From Actinomycetes bacterium (lineage in GTDB: Bacteria; Actinomycetota; Actinomycetes; Streptosporangiales; Streptosporangiaceae): a stretch of 64,000 nt of DNA. The position numbers and the translations under genes are program-made. The notes under the pieces were generated by a model, which ran no database searches, was not told the DNA's origin, and saw only the letters and a list, made by a program, of their open reading frames with translations. This document shows positions 42,386 through 52,427 of this stretch, piece by piece. The stretch covers positions 1 to 64,000 of the forward strand of contig JAJYTD010000008.1 in NCBI GenBank assembly GCA_021793235.1, given 5' to 3'. Every line of letters begins with the position of its first letter. Within the stretch, counting starts at the first letter, position 1.

Positions 42386-43176
42386 GTGCCCTCCCCCTGG
42401 CGGTAAGGCTGCACCTGGTTCCCACTTCCGGTGGACCCGGTGGAGCCCTCTTCGATCTGGGGAGCGGAACCGCCGCCCTGGCCCAGTTCCTGCTTCATCC
42501 GCTCCAGTTCCAGCTCGACGCCGCTGGTGCTGGCCATGCGGTCGAGCTCGGCCTGGATGTCGTCCTTGGACGTACCGGTGACGTCGTCGAGGGCGCCGGA
42601 GGCGAGCAGTTCGTCGACGGCGCCGGCGCGGGCCTGCATCTCGGCGGTCTTGTCCTCGGCGCGCTGCACCGCCATGCCGACGTCGCCCATCTCCTCTGAG
42701 ATCCCCGAGAACGCCTCGCTGATCTGAGTCTGGGCCTGGGCCGCGGTGTAGGTGGCCTTGATGGTCTCCTTGCGCGTGCGGAAGGAGTCGACCTTGGCCT
42801 GCAGCCGCTGCGCCGCAAGCGTCAGCTTCTGCTCCTCGCCCTGCAACTGCTCGTGCTGCTGTTTGAGCCCGTCGATCTGTGACTGCAAACCGGAGCGGCG
42901 GGTGAGCGCTTCGCGGGCGAGGTCCTCCCGGCCCTGCTTGAGCGCCGCACGGCTCTGGTTCTCCAGCTTGCCGGACTGCTGTTCCAGCTGCTGGACCTGC
43001 AGTTCGACCCGCTTGCGCGAGGTGGCGACATCAGCCACTCCGCGCCGGACCTTCTGCAAGAGTTCCAGCTGCTTCTGATACGAGTAGTCGAGGGTTTCGC
43101 GCGGGTCCTCGACGGAGTCCAAGGCTCTGCTGGCCTTGGACTTGAAAATCATGGAAAGTCGCTGAAACACGCTCAT
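42382..43176 (-). CDS. pspA: phage-shock protein A / ESCRT-III-like membrane-repair protein
   Basis: A 264-residue PspA/IM30 protein, almost entirely helical coiled coil ('MSVFQRLSMIFKSKASRALD', then long Gln/Arg/Glu-rich heptads), with a short Gly/Ser/Gln-rich tail. It polymerises on stressed membranes. ATG at 43176 matches the family N-terminal amphipathic helix. A ClgR-type box and a TAGGGT -10 lie upstream. Confidence 0.92.
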   Translation of the reverse strand: MSVFQRLSMIFKSKASRALDSVEDPRETLDYSYQKQLELLQKVRRGVADVATSRKRVELQVQQLEQQSGKLENQSRAALKQGREDLAREALTRRSGLQSQIDGLKQQHEQLQGEEQKLTLAAQRLQAKVDSFRTRKETIKATYTAAQAQTQISEAFSGISEEMGDVGMAVQRAEDKTAEMQARAGAVDELLASGALDDVTGTSKDDIQAELDRMASTSGVELELERMKQELGQGGGSAPQIEEGSTGSTGSGNQVQPYRQGEGT

Positions 43177-43236
43177 CGGCGTGGCCGTCCCCTTCTCGGT
43201 CCGTACATCGGCTGTTCCCGGCGGGCGCTGCAACCA

Positions 43237-43257
43237 ACCCTACGCGCTCTGGCGAAC
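43237..43257 (-). promoter_or_regulatory. ClgR-type box and -10 element upstream of pspA
   Basis: On the minus strand GTTCGCCAGAGCGCG (43257-43243) fits the streptomycete ClgR consensus GTTCGCYNNNNNGCG and is followed at once by TAGGGT (43242-43237), a plausible -10. The box is 67 nt before the pspA ATG. ClgR activates pspA in mycobacteria; binding here is inferred. Confidence 0.55.
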
Positions 43258-43294
43258 GGTCGCCATGAAGCTCGGACCGGCTACCCTGGAGGAT

Positions 43295-43933
43295 GTGTTC
43301 CGACGTCGCTCCACTCCCGCATCCGAAGAGTCGGCCGTGGCCGACTCCGCCAGTTCTGAGGCTACTGAGGCCACCCAACCTAAGGGATATACCCCGAAGA
43401 AGGGGACGCCCACCCCCAAACGCAGGGAAGCCGAGAAAAACCTGCGCCGGCCGCTGAACGCCCCTCAGACGCGCAAGGAGGCCTACCGCCAGTACCGCGA
43501 GCGGCGTGCGCAGGAGACCGCGCGCTCGGCGCAGCGCGGTGGCGCCCCCAAGGGCGAGGAGCGCTACTTCCGGCCTCAGGACTACGGGCCGGTGCGGGCC
43601 TACGCTCGCGATTTCGTCGACTCCCGGCGCAGCATCAGCGAGTTCTTCCTCTACTTCTCGCTGGCGATCATCGTGCTGCTCTTCCTCCCGGTACCGGAGT
43701 TCCAGGTCCTCGTCACCTATGCCGTCTGGCCGGCGATGATGATCACGATCGTCGCCGAGGGCTTCTACGTCGGCAACCGCATCAAGAAGCAGGTGCGCGA
43801 GCACTTCCCCGACGACCCCACCATCCGCGGTGTCGGTATGTACGCGGCGATGCGCCAGTTGCAGGTCCGCCGGCTCCGCCTGCCCAAACCCCGGGTCAAG
43901 CCCGGCGACCCGATCTCCCCCCAGAAGCGCTGA
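43295..43933 (+). CDS. DUF3043 membrane protein
   Basis: A 212-residue conserved actinobacterial protein. A basic, Lys/Arg-rich N-terminal half contains 'KGTPTPKRREAEKNLRRPL', then 'ERYFRPQDYGPVRAYARDFVDSRRSISEFFLYF' and two transmembrane helices (about residues 125-170), and a basic C-terminal tail. GTG at 43295 is exactly 7 nt after a TACCCT -10 and has no separate Shine-Dalgarno, so leaderless; an ATG at 43265 would lie upstream of that promoter. Function unknown. Confidence 0.8.
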   Translation: MFRRRSTPASEESAVADSASSEATEATQPKGYTPKKGTPTPKRREAEKNLRRPLNAPQTRKEAYRQYRERRAQETARSAQRGGAPKGEERYFRPQDYGPVRAYARDFVDSRRSISEFFLYFSLAIIVLLFLPVPEFQVLVTYAVWPAMMITIVAEGFYVGNRIKKQVREHFPDDPTIRGVGMYAAMRQLQVRRLRLPKPRVKPGDPISPQKR

Positions 43934-43996
43934 GCGCCTACCGGGCGAGTGCTGCGCGGGTGCCGTGAAAACCCGGCGGCGACTAGGGTTCCGGTC

Positions 43997-45004
<1,008 letters not shown>

Positions 45005-45070
45005 CGCCCGCACCGCCGCGGGAGGACCCGTGCCGGGCACGGGTCCTCCCGCACGCCCGGCCGGCTCCGC

Positions 45071-45280
45071 TCATTGGGCGGGTTCGCTCAGGCTCATCGA
45101 GTACACCGGCCGCTCGTCCTCCAGCAGGGTCACCCGGCCGGCTCCGGCTTCCGCGAGTTCGCGCCAGTTCTCCCCCAACCAGGTCTCAGCGTCACCGCGC
45201 GAGGAGAACAGGTCCGCGGGCAGCGACTCCGCATCGAGCGCCGTTCCGTCAGCCGCCTCATATCGCCAGCTCCACGCCAT
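45071..45280 (-). CDS. conserved small actinobacterial protein
   Basis: A 69-residue protein beginning MAWSWRYEAADGT with 'GDAETWLGENWRELAEAG' and 'VTLLEDERPVYSMSL'. The pattern recurs at this position in actinobacterial genomes, but no function is known. ATG with AAGGAG 8 nt upstream. Acidic, no signal peptide or cysteines. Confidence 0.68.
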   Translation of the reverse strand: MAWSWRYEAADGTALDAESLPADLFSSRGDAETWLGENWRELAEAGAGRVTLLEDERPVYSMSLSEPAQ

Positions 45281-45426
45281 GGGACACTCCTTCTTCCGGG
45301 TGCGTTCCCGCCGAGCCTAGTGCGGTCCGGCTTCCCCGCGCCGCTCCCCCGCGGGAAAACGTCCCGGCACCGGCACGGGTCCGCTCCGCCGAACAGATCT
45401 GCGCGGCATGTTGTTAACTGGCGTGC

Positions 45427-46506
45427 GTGCGAATCCGACTTTCCGGGACCGCTGGATCCTCCGGCTGGCCCGCACCCCATTGCAGCTGCGCCTCGTGCAA
45501 CCGGGCGGTGGAGAACCGGCGGCTGCCGGTGCGAGTGACCGTCGACGGGATGTTCACTCTGCTGGATCCTGGAGAGGGGACGGCCACTCCCGCCCCCGCG
45601 GGGTACACGGTCACGCTCTCGCCGTATGGAACCCGTGTGGACGGCCCTGATGGCGGCCGGCTGCTGTACGCGCGCCCCGGCGCCCCGGCCGATCCTCCCC
45701 GCGGCTTCGCCGGCTCCGGTTCGGCCGTACCGCCGCATCAGGTGGATCTGGCGATCGTGGACGTCGTGGAGTCCCCGGAGACGATCGGCGCGCTGCGCCG
45801 CGCGGGAGTGGTGGGGTCCACCACCGCTGTCATCGCTGTCGGGGGCGACCACCGCATACACTCCCCTGCCGAATTCGAGCGCAGAGCACGGTTGTGGGGG
45901 GCGTCCGCGCCCTCCGACGGCCAGGACCTGGTCTGCCCGCCCGCGGCGTGGCCGCCCGAACGCGCCAGCGCCCCGCACCGGGTCCTCATCACGGGGGGAG
46001 CCCGGTCGGGTAAGTCCAGCGAAGCCGAACTCCGGCTGCTCGGCGAGCCCGCGGTCACCTACCTGGCGACCGGGCCCCATGCCGACGGCGATCGGGCGTG
46101 GGAGCGGCGTGTCGCGGCGCACCGTGAGCGCCGTCCCTGGTGGTGGAGGACCGAGGAGACACTGGACGCGGCGCAGGTCCTCGGGCGCGCCTCGGGCGCC
46201 GTACTGTTCGACTGCGTCGGCACCTGGCTGGCGGGCGTCATGGAGGCCTGCGGGATGTGGGGGCAGGAACCGTCGCCGGGTGCGGAGGAGGCGCTGGCCG
46301 CACGGGTGGCGGAGCTGCTGGAGGCGTGGCGGCGTTGCCCGGCCTATGTTGTCGCGGTCACCAATGAGGTGGGGTCGGGCGTGGTCCCCGCGACGGTCAG
46401 CGGGGGCCTGTTCCGCGACTGGCTGGGGCGGGTGAACCAGTGGTTGGCGGCGGAGTCGGAGCAGGCCGTGCTGGCGACTGCCGGCCGCGTGCTGGAACTG
46501 CCGTGA
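45427..46506 (+). CDS. cobU: adenosylcobinamide kinase/guanylyltransferase with N-terminal MBL-like region
   Basis: A 359-residue protein, about twice the length of enterobacterial CobU. The C-terminal 170 residues are CobU: P-loop 'ITGGARSGKSSEAE', 'RRPWWWRTEE' and 'VAVTNEVGSGVVPA'. It phosphorylates and guanylylates adenosylcobinamide. The N-terminal ~180 residues start like a metallo-beta-lactamase fold ('LSGTAGSSGWPAPHCSCASC') but lack an HxHxDH motif, so that domain looks non-hydrolytic. GTG start is 7 nt after TTAACT (leaderless). It overlaps cobS by GTGA; cobT is not between them. Confidence 0.85.
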   Translation: MRIRLSGTAGSSGWPAPHCSCASCNRAVENRRLPVRVTVDGMFTLLDPGEGTATPAPAGYTVTLSPYGTRVDGPDGGRLLYARPGAPADPPRGFAGSGSAVPPHQVDLAIVDVVESPETIGALRRAGVVGSTTAVIAVGGDHRIHSPAEFERRARLWGASAPSDGQDLVCPPAAWPPERASAPHRVLITGGARSGKSSEAELRLLGEPAVTYLATGPHADGDRAWERRVAAHRERRPWWWRTEETLDAAQVLGRASGAVLFDCVGTWLAGVMEACGMWGQEPSPGAEEALAARVAELLEAWRRCPAYVVAVTNEVGSGVVPATVSGGLFRDWLGRVNQWLAAESEQAVLATAGRVLELP

Positions 46507-47303
46507 CGCCCGCTGACGGTTCCGTGCTCCGCGACGCCGTGGACGGGCTGCGCATGGCCGTCGGCACGCTGACGGTCGTCCCCGTCCGTGTGCCGCGTGT
46601 CGACCGCGGTGTGGCCGCGTGGGCCATGGCGCTGGCCCCCTTGGTCGGGGTGCCGCTGGGCCTTGCCGCGGCGGTGGTCCTCCTCGCTGCGGGGGCGGCC
46701 GGCCTCTCCCCCTACCTGGCCGCGACGCTGGCCGTAGGACTGCTTGCGCTGCTCACTCGGGGGCTGCATCTGGACGGGCTGGCCGATTTCGCGGACGGGC
46801 TGGGCAGCGGGCGCCCGGCCGGGGAGGCGCTGGAGATCATGAGGCGGTCCGATATCGGACCGTTCGGTGTGCTCACGCTGGTGCTGGTCCTGCTGGTCCA
46901 GGTGCTGGCTCTGGGCGGCCTGACCGCGGTGTCGCCGGTGGCGGGTGCGGTCGGCGCGGTGGTGGCCGTGGCCGCGGGGCGGTTGGCGATCACGTGGGCC
47001 TGCACGCCTCTGGTGCCCTCCGCCCGGCGGGATGGTCTGGGCGCCTTTGTCGCCGGGACCGTGCCGTTCTGGGCTGCCGGGGCCGCCTTTGCCGGGACGG
47101 CGGGGGTCGCTCTGGGCGGCCTGCTCTACGGCGGCGGGTTCGCACTCGGTTGCGTGCTCGGAGTGGTGGCGGGCCTGATCGCCGCCGCGGTGCTGCTTCA
47201 GCGGGCCGTGCGCCGCCTGGGCGGCATCACCGGGGACGTGCTCGGAGCGGTCGCGGAGGCCGCGGCCGCGACCGCGCTCGTGGCCGCGGCGCTTGCGGCC
47301 TGA
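46503..47303 (+). CDS. cobS: adenosylcobinamide-GDP ribazoletransferase
   Basis: A 266-residue polytopic membrane enzyme joining adenosylcobinamide-GDP to alpha-ribazole, the last step of the nucleotide-loop assembly. 'LLTRGLHLDGLADFADGLGSG' and 'IMRRSDIGPFGVLTL' are the conserved acidic motifs. Seven or so hydrophobic segments. GTG start overlaps the cobU stop by 4 nt. Confidence 0.9.
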   Translation: MTPADGSVLRDAVDGLRMAVGTLTVVPVRVPRVDRGVAAWAMALAPLVGVPLGLAAAVVLLAAGAAGLSPYLAATLAVGLLALLTRGLHLDGLADFADGLGSGRPAGEALEIMRRSDIGPFGVLTLVLVLLVQVLALGGLTAVSPVAGAVGAVVAVAAGRLAITWACTPLVPSARRDGLGAFVAGTVPFWAAGAAFAGTAGVALGGLLYGGGFALGCVLGVVAGLIAAAVLLQRAVRRLGGITGDVLGAVAEAAAATALVAAALAA

Positions 47304-47322
47304 CACGGATTTCCCGATCTCC

Positions 47323-47357
47323 ATATTGGACACTTCATCCAATATCGGAATGAAGTG
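47323..47357. repeat. two overlapping inverted repeats between cobS and pepA
   Basis: ATATTGGA (47323-47330) pairs with TCCAATAT (47338-47345), and CACTTCAT (47331-47338) pairs with ATGAAGTG (47350-47357). Both 8-bp repeats are perfect and mutually exclusive because they share bases. The stretch is markedly AT-richer than its surroundings. Confidence 0.65.
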
Positions 47358-47482
47358 CCGCCGCATTGCACAAGACATGTCACCATCGTCACATTTCTTC
47401 ACACGGCCGCGGGCGGCCCCGACCACGGGCACGCCGAACACGGCGTGCCCGTCGGGACGTCACAAGGACTAGCATCGGGTTC

Positions 47483-48985
47483 GTGAGCACGTCGTTGTCA
47501 GTAATTACGGAATCCCCCTGTTCGCTCGACGCCGACGCGGTAATCGTCGGCTACCACTCGGGGCCGGACGGTCCCGAGCCCGCGTCGGGCGCTCACGATG
47601 TCGATGCCGCCTTCACCGGCGGCCTCGCCCGGACATTGTCGCTCCTGGGAGCGAGCGGCGCCCCGGAGGAGGTGAACCACGTTCCCTCCCTCGGCGCGAT
47701 CAGAGCACCCCTCGTGATCGCGGTCGGTCTGGGGCCCGCTCCCCACGACGGCGCTGTCGACGCCGACGCCCTGTCCCGCGCCGCCGGAGTCGCGCTGCGC
47801 AACCGCGGCCAACAGACCCGTATCGCCTTGGCCCTGCCCGCTGACTCCCCGGAGCAGGCGGGCGCCGCCGCTCTCGGCGCGCTGCTGGGCGACTACGCGT
47901 TCAGCCGCTACCGCACCGGCGCGGACGTCCCGGCGCCGACTGAAAAACTGCTGGTCCTCAGCTCCGCCGATGGTGCCGCCGCGGCCGTCGAGCGCGCCCG
48001 CACCATCGGCACCTCCGTGAACCTCGCCCGAGACCTCGTCAACACGGCCCCCGCCGACCTGGTCCCCGCCGACCTCGCCGACGCCGCAACAGTTGTCGCC
48101 CGCGAGAACGGCCTCACGGTCGAGGTGCTCGACGAGCAGGCGCTCGCCGAGGGCGGCTACGGCGGACTGACCGGTGTCGGCCAGGGATCGGCCAACCCGC
48201 CGCGTCTGGTCCGCCTCGGTTACCGCCACCCCGACGCCACCGCGACCATCGCCTACGTCGGCAAGGGCATCACCTTCGACTCCGGCGGCCTGTCCCTGAA
48301 GCCGACCACGTCCATGGACTGGATGAAATCCGATATGGGCGGCGCCGCCGCGGTCCTGGCCGCCATGCGCGCCATCGCCGGCCTGAAGCCCGCGGTGAAC
48401 GTGGTCGGTTACCTCGCCATCGCCGAGAACATGCCGAGCGGCACCGCGCAGCGCCCCTCTGACGTCCTGACGGTCTACGGCGGAAAGACCGTCGAGGTGC
48501 TCAACACCGACGCCGAAGGGCGCCTGGTAATGGCCGACGCGCTCGTGCGCGCACACGAGGACGATCCCGACCTCATCGTGGACGTCGCCACTTTGACCGG
48601 CGCCCAATTGGTCGCCCTTGGTACGCGTGTCTTCGGCATCATGGCAAACGACGACCAGGTCCGCGATGACGTGGCCGCCGCCGCCACCGCTGCCGGCGAG
48701 GCGGCCTGGCCCATGCCGCTGCCCGAGGAGCTGCGCAAGGGCCTGGACTCCTCCGTGGCCGACATCGCCAACGTCTCGGGAGAGCGCTGGGGCGGCATGC
48801 TCAGCGCGGGGGTGTTCCTCAAGGAGTTCATCGCCGACGGAATGCGGTGGGCCCATCTCGACATCGCCGGCCCTTCGTTCAACCAGGGAAGCCCCTTCGG
48901 CTACACCCCCAAAGGCGGAACGGGAGCGGCGACGCGCACCCTGGTGCGCATCGCGGAGAACCACGCCGAGAACAGAACCGAATAG
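47483..48985 (+). CDS. pepA: leucyl aminopeptidase (M17)
   Basis: A 500-residue cytosolic M17 aminopeptidase that removes N-terminal residues from peptides. Metal ligands are in 'VGKGITFDSGGLSLKP' and the signature 'NTDAEGRLVMADAL'. GTG at 47483 is exactly 7 nt after TAGCAT without a Shine-Dalgarno, so a leaderless start is likely. It precedes lpd and the E2 gene, the standard actinobacterial order. Confidence 0.93.
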   Translation: MSTSLSVITESPCSLDADAVIVGYHSGPDGPEPASGAHDVDAAFTGGLARTLSLLGASGAPEEVNHVPSLGAIRAPLVIAVGLGPAPHDGAVDADALSRAAGVALRNRGQQTRIALALPADSPEQAGAAALGALLGDYAFSRYRTGADVPAPTEKLLVLSSADGAAAAVERARTIGTSVNLARDLVNTAPADLVPADLADAATVVARENGLTVEVLDEQALAEGGYGGLTGVGQGSANPPRLVRLGYRHPDATATIAYVGKGITFDSGGLSLKPTTSMDWMKSDMGGAAAVLAAMRAIAGLKPAVNVVGYLAIAENMPSGTAQRPSDVLTVYGGKTVEVLNTDAEGRLVMADALVRAHEDDPDLIVDVATLTGAQLVALGTRVFGIMANDDQVRDDVAAAATAAGEAAWPMPLPEELRKGLDSSVADIANVSGERWGGMLSAGVFLKEFIADGMRWAHLDIAGPSFNQGSPFGYTPKGGTGAATRTLVRIAENHAENRTE

Positions 48986-49075
48986 CAGCCGGAACCGGGC
49001 GGGACACGCGCCCGGCCCCCGGCCAACCGGCACAACACGACCTGCATCCATATCCACAGCAAGGAGTGTCCTTCC

Positions 49076-50452
49076 GTGAGCGAGAGCGGCGGTACCTTCG
49101 ACCTCGTCGTCCTTGGCGGCGGCAGCGGCGGCTACGCGGCGGCGCTGCGCGCTGCCGAGCTCGGCATGAGCGTGGCCCTGATAGAAAAAGGCAAGCTCGG
49201 CGGTACCTGCCTGCACAACGGCTGCATCCCCACCAAGGCGCTGCTGCACTCGGCCGAGGTCGCCGACGCCGCCAAGGGCAGCGAGACGTTCGGTGTCAAG
49301 GCCACCTTCGACGGCATCGACATGGAGGCCGTGCACAAGTACAAGGACAAGGTGATCGGCGGCCTGCACAGGGGCCTCACCGGGCTGATCAAGGCCCGCA
49401 AGATCACCGTGGTCGAGGGTGAGGGCAAGCTCACCGGGACCGATGAGGTCACCGTCGGCACGACCGCCTACAAGGGCCGCAACATCCTGCTCGCCACCGG
49501 CTCCAAGCCCAAGACCCTTGGGCTGGAGATCGACGGCGAAAAGATCATCACCAGTGACGAGGCCCTGGTGATGGACCGCGTTCCGAAGTCGGTGGTCGTT
49601 TTGGGCGGCGGCGTCATCGGCGTGGAGTTCGCCAGCGTGTGGCGCTCCTTCGGCGCCGAGGTCACCATTGTCGAGGCCCTGCCCCACCTGGTCCCGGTCG
49701 AGGAGGAGTCCAGCTCCAAGCTGCTGGAGCGCGCCTTCCGCAAGCGCGGCATCAAGTACGAGCTGGGCACCCCCTTCGAAAGCGTCAAGACCACCGACAC
49801 CGGAGTGGACGTTACGCTGCAGGGCGGCAAGACGCTCGAGGCCGAGGTGCTGCTCGTCGCCATCGGCCGCGGCCCGATCTCCGAAGGACTGGGCTATGAG
49901 GAGGCCGGTGTCCGGCTGGAGCGCGGCTTCGTCCAGGTCGACGAGAACATGCACACCGGTGTCGGCAACATCTACGCGGTAGGCGATCTGATCCCCACCC
50001 CGCAGTTGGCGCATGTCGGCTTCGCCGAGGGCATCTTCGTCGCCGAGCGGATCGCGGGCCTCAATCCGCCGGCCATCGACTACGACGGCGTCCCGCGCGT
50101 CACCTACTGCGAGCCCGAGGTCGCCTCTGTGGGTATCACCTCCGCGGTCGCCAAGGAGCGCGGCTACGACATCGTCGAGATGAACTACAACCTCGGCGGC
50201 AACGGCAAGAGCCAGATCCTGCAGACACAGGGCGCCGTGAAGGTGATCGCCGAGAAGGACGGCCCCGTCCTGGGCGTGCACATGGTGGGCAGCCGCGTCG
50301 GCGAACTCGTCGCCGAAGGACAGCTCATCTACAACTGGGAGGCGCTGCCCTCCGAGGTCGCGCAGCTCATCCACCCGCACCCGACACAGTCCGAAGCGCT
50401 GGGCGAAGCCCATCTCGCCCTCGCCGGAAAGCCGCTGCACGTCCACGACTGA
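49076..50452 (+). CDS. lpdA: dihydrolipoyl dehydrogenase (E3)
   Basis: A 458-residue FAD/NAD disulfide reductase. The FAD fold 'VVLGGGSGGYAAALRAAELG', the redox-active disulfide 'GGTCLHNGCIPTKAL', the NAD site 'VVLGGGVIGVEFASVW' and the C-terminal 'HPHPTQSEALGEA' with the catalytic His are all present. It reoxidises dihydrolipoamide on the E2 protein encoded 71 nt downstream. GTG start, AAGGAG upstream. Confidence 0.94.
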   Translation: MSESGGTFDLVVLGGGSGGYAAALRAAELGMSVALIEKGKLGGTCLHNGCIPTKALLHSAEVADAAKGSETFGVKATFDGIDMEAVHKYKDKVIGGLHRGLTGLIKARKITVVEGEGKLTGTDEVTVGTTAYKGRNILLATGSKPKTLGLEIDGEKIITSDEALVMDRVPKSVVVLGGGVIGVEFASVWRSFGAEVTIVEALPHLVPVEEESSSKLLERAFRKRGIKYELGTPFESVKTTDTGVDVTLQGGKTLEAEVLLVAIGRGPISEGLGYEEAGVRLERGFVQVDENMHTGVGNIYAVGDLIPTPQLAHVGFAEGIFVAERIAGLNPPAIDYDGVPRVTYCEPEVASVGITSAVAKERGYDIVEMNYNLGGNGKSQILQTQGAVKVIAEKDGPVLGVHMVGSRVGELVAEGQLIYNWEALPSEVAQLIHPHPTQSEALGEAHLALAGKPLHVHD

Positions 50453-50523
50453 CACGGCCGCGGGGCGGGCCGGTGCCCGCCCCGCTTTTCTTCGCGTTCC
50501 GCACGTCCATCTAAGAGGAACCC

Positions 50524-51948
50524 ATGCCGACTTCCGTTGCAATGCCAGAACTGGGCGAAAGCGTCACCGAGGGCACTGTCACCCAGTGGCTGAAGAAAGA
50601 GGGTGACACCGTCGAGGTCGATGAGCCGCTCCTCGAAGTCTCCACCGACAAGGTCGACACCGAGATCCCTTCGCCCGCTGCGGGCGTGCTGACCAGGATT
50701 CTCGTCGCCGAGGACGAGACGGTCGAGGTCGGCTCCGAGATCGCGGTGATCAGTGACGCCGGCGAGGCCCCGGCCGAAGAGAGCGCTCCCGCGGCCGAGG
50801 AGGCGCGGCCGGAGCCCGAGCCGGCTCCCGAACCCGCCCCGCGCCCGGAACCGGAGCCCCGGACCGCTCCCGCGGCCGCCGCGCCGGCCCCTGAGCAGGC
50901 ACCGGCTCCCGAGCCGCCGGCCGAGCAGCGGCCGAGCCGGGACGACCGCACTCCGCCGGTCGACGTCGAGACGCTCAGCGGTGCCGGCCGCTCCTCGGGG
51001 ACCGACGCCGTCACCGAGGCCTACGTGACGCCCCTGGTGCGCAGGCTCGCCGCGGAAGAGGGAGTGGACCTGAGCACGGTGCAGGGCACCGGCGTCGGCG
51101 GCCGCATCCGCAAGCAGGACGTCCAGGAGGCCGCGCGCCGCCGCCGCGAGGCCCCCGCACCCGCGGCGCCGACCACACCGGCCGCCGCGGCACAGCCGCG
51201 CCCGGTCGCCGCGGACACCACCCTGCGCGGCCGTACCGAGCAGATGTCCCCGCTGCGCCGGAGCATCGCCGACCAGATGGCGGAATCGCAGCGCGTCTCC
51301 GCCGACCTCACCCAGGTGATCGAGGTCGACGTCACCGCCATCGCCCAGCTGCGGGAGCAGACGGCCGAGCAGTTCGAGGCACGCGAGGGTGTGGAACTGG
51401 GCTTCTTCCCGTTCTTCGCCCTGGCCGCGGTCGAGGCGCTGAAGGTGCACCCCAAGCTCAACGCCGTCATCGACAGCAGCACCTACGAGGTCACCTACCA
51501 CAGCACCGAGAACCTCGGAATCTCCGTCAACACCGAGGGGGGGCTGCTCGCACCGGTCATCAAGGACGCCGGTGACCTCAACCTGGGCGGACTGGCCCGC
51601 AAGATCGCCGACGTCAACGAGCGGGCGCACACCGGAGACCTCAACCCTGACGAGTTGAGCGGCGGCACGTTCACGCTGGCCGACACCGGAAGCCTGGGCG
51701 CGCTGTTCGACACGCCCATCATCATCCAGCCGCAGGTGGCCATCCTCAGCACCGGTGCCGTAGCAAAGCGCCCGGTCGTCGTCGACGATCCGGGGCTGGG
51801 CGAGGTCATCGCCGTCCGCTCGATGGTCTACCTGTCGCTGACACACGACCACCGGCTGATCGACAGCGCGGACGCCGCGCGCTTCCTGCAGAGCGTCCGC
51901 GAGCGCCTCGAGGAGGGCGCCTTCGAGGCGGAACTGGGCCTGGCCTGA
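50524..51948 (+). CDS. sucB: dihydrolipoamide acyltransferase (E2, actinobacterial SucB/DlaT type)
   Basis: A 474-residue E2 subunit. One lipoyl domain (residues 1-76, lipoylated Lys43 in 'STDKVDTE'), a long Pro/Ala/Glu linker, an E3-binding domain (about 160-196, '[14 protein letters not shown]') and a C-terminal acyltransferase core. The active-site motif reads 'HRLIDS' instead of the usual HxxxDG, a Gly-to-Ser change. In mycobacteria and corynebacteria this protein is the pyruvate dehydrogenase E2, so substrate (pyruvate or 2-oxoglutarate) is uncertain. ATG with AAGAGGAA upstream. Confidence 0.9.
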   Translation: MPTSVAMPELGESVTEGTVTQWLKKEGDTVEVDEPLLEVSTDKVDTEIPSPAAGVLTRILVAEDETVEVGSEIAVISDAGEAPAEESAPAAEEARPEPEPAPEPAPRPEPEPRTAPAAAAPAPEQAPAPEPPAEQRPSRDDRTPPVDVETLSGAGRSSGTDAVTEAYVTPLVRRLAAEEGVDLSTVQGTGVGGRIRKQDVQEAARRRREAPAPAAPTTPAAAAQPRPVAADTTLRGRTEQMSPLRRSIADQMAESQRVSADLTQVIEVDVTAIAQLREQTAEQFEAREGVELGFFPFFALAAVEALKVHPKLNAVIDSSTYEVTYHSTENLGISVNTEGGLLAPVIKDAGDLNLGGLARKIADVNERAHTGDLNPDELSGGTFTLADTGSLGALFDTPIIIQPQVAILSTGAVAKRPVVVDDPGLGEVIAVRSMVYLSLTHDHRLIDSADAARFLQSVRERLEEGAFEAELGLA

Positions 51949-51971
51949 CAGCGAGGGACCCGTATACGACA

Positions 51972-52008
51972 GCGGGGCGGCACCTGGTCAGGTGCCGCCC
52001 CGCCTTTT
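51972..52008 (+). terminator. terminator of the lpdA-sucB unit
   Basis: A perfect 15-bp stem (51972-51986 with 51989-52003) with a 2-nt loop followed by TTTT. Confidence 0.85.
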
Positions 52009-52427
52009 ACCCCACCATTCACCATCCCCATGGTGATCCCCATCACCAAAGGTCTGTTCCGGGAGCGGCACCGAACGGCACCGCTCCCGCGGACTCCCGT
52101 TGACCACGGGGAGTTCCGGCTCCCATACAAAAGGTAGAGATTCACGCGGGCACGGCGCAGGCGTTCGGCGGAAATCGGCGGTCTTTTTTTCCGGGCCCGA
52201 GGCGGAGTACCGTCTTGCCGGCAAAGAGCTGCCGGGTGCGGTGCCCGCGGTCCCGGGGTTTGCGATGCGCGCGGCCCTCGGCGCTTCGCGGACGAGGCCG
52301 CCCTGGTCAGCCGGCGGGTTCGCCCGCAACACCTGGTCAGCGCCTGCTATTCCGTCCGGCGCCCGGATCTGGCGGGTGCTCTGTCTGACATCGCCTGAGC
52401 CGCGCAACGGGGCATAAGGTGGGATGT
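52009..52427. other. intergenic region before lipB
   Basis: No convincing gene in either strand. A small GGTGAT/ATCACC hairpin and a run of eight T at about 52184 are present, plus the lipB -10 TAAGGT at 52415-52420. In Streptomyces several genes lie in this interval; they are absent here. Confidence 0.5.

Noticed and set aside
45281-45426. Possible cobalamin riboswitch before cobU
   Set aside because: No B12-box (GCCACTG) or related core is visible, and a -10 box sits 7 nt before the cobU start, leaving no room for a leader RNA.
47498-50542. A 1014-codon open frame antisense to pepA and lpdA
   Set aside because: Long antisense frames are common in high-GC DNA with strong third-position bias; the plus-strand genes here have unmistakable family motifs and the antisense product has none.
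52100-52417. A 105-codon plus-strand open frame before lipB
   Set aside because: No ribosome-binding site, low-complexity composition and no recognisable family; it overlaps the lipB promoter.
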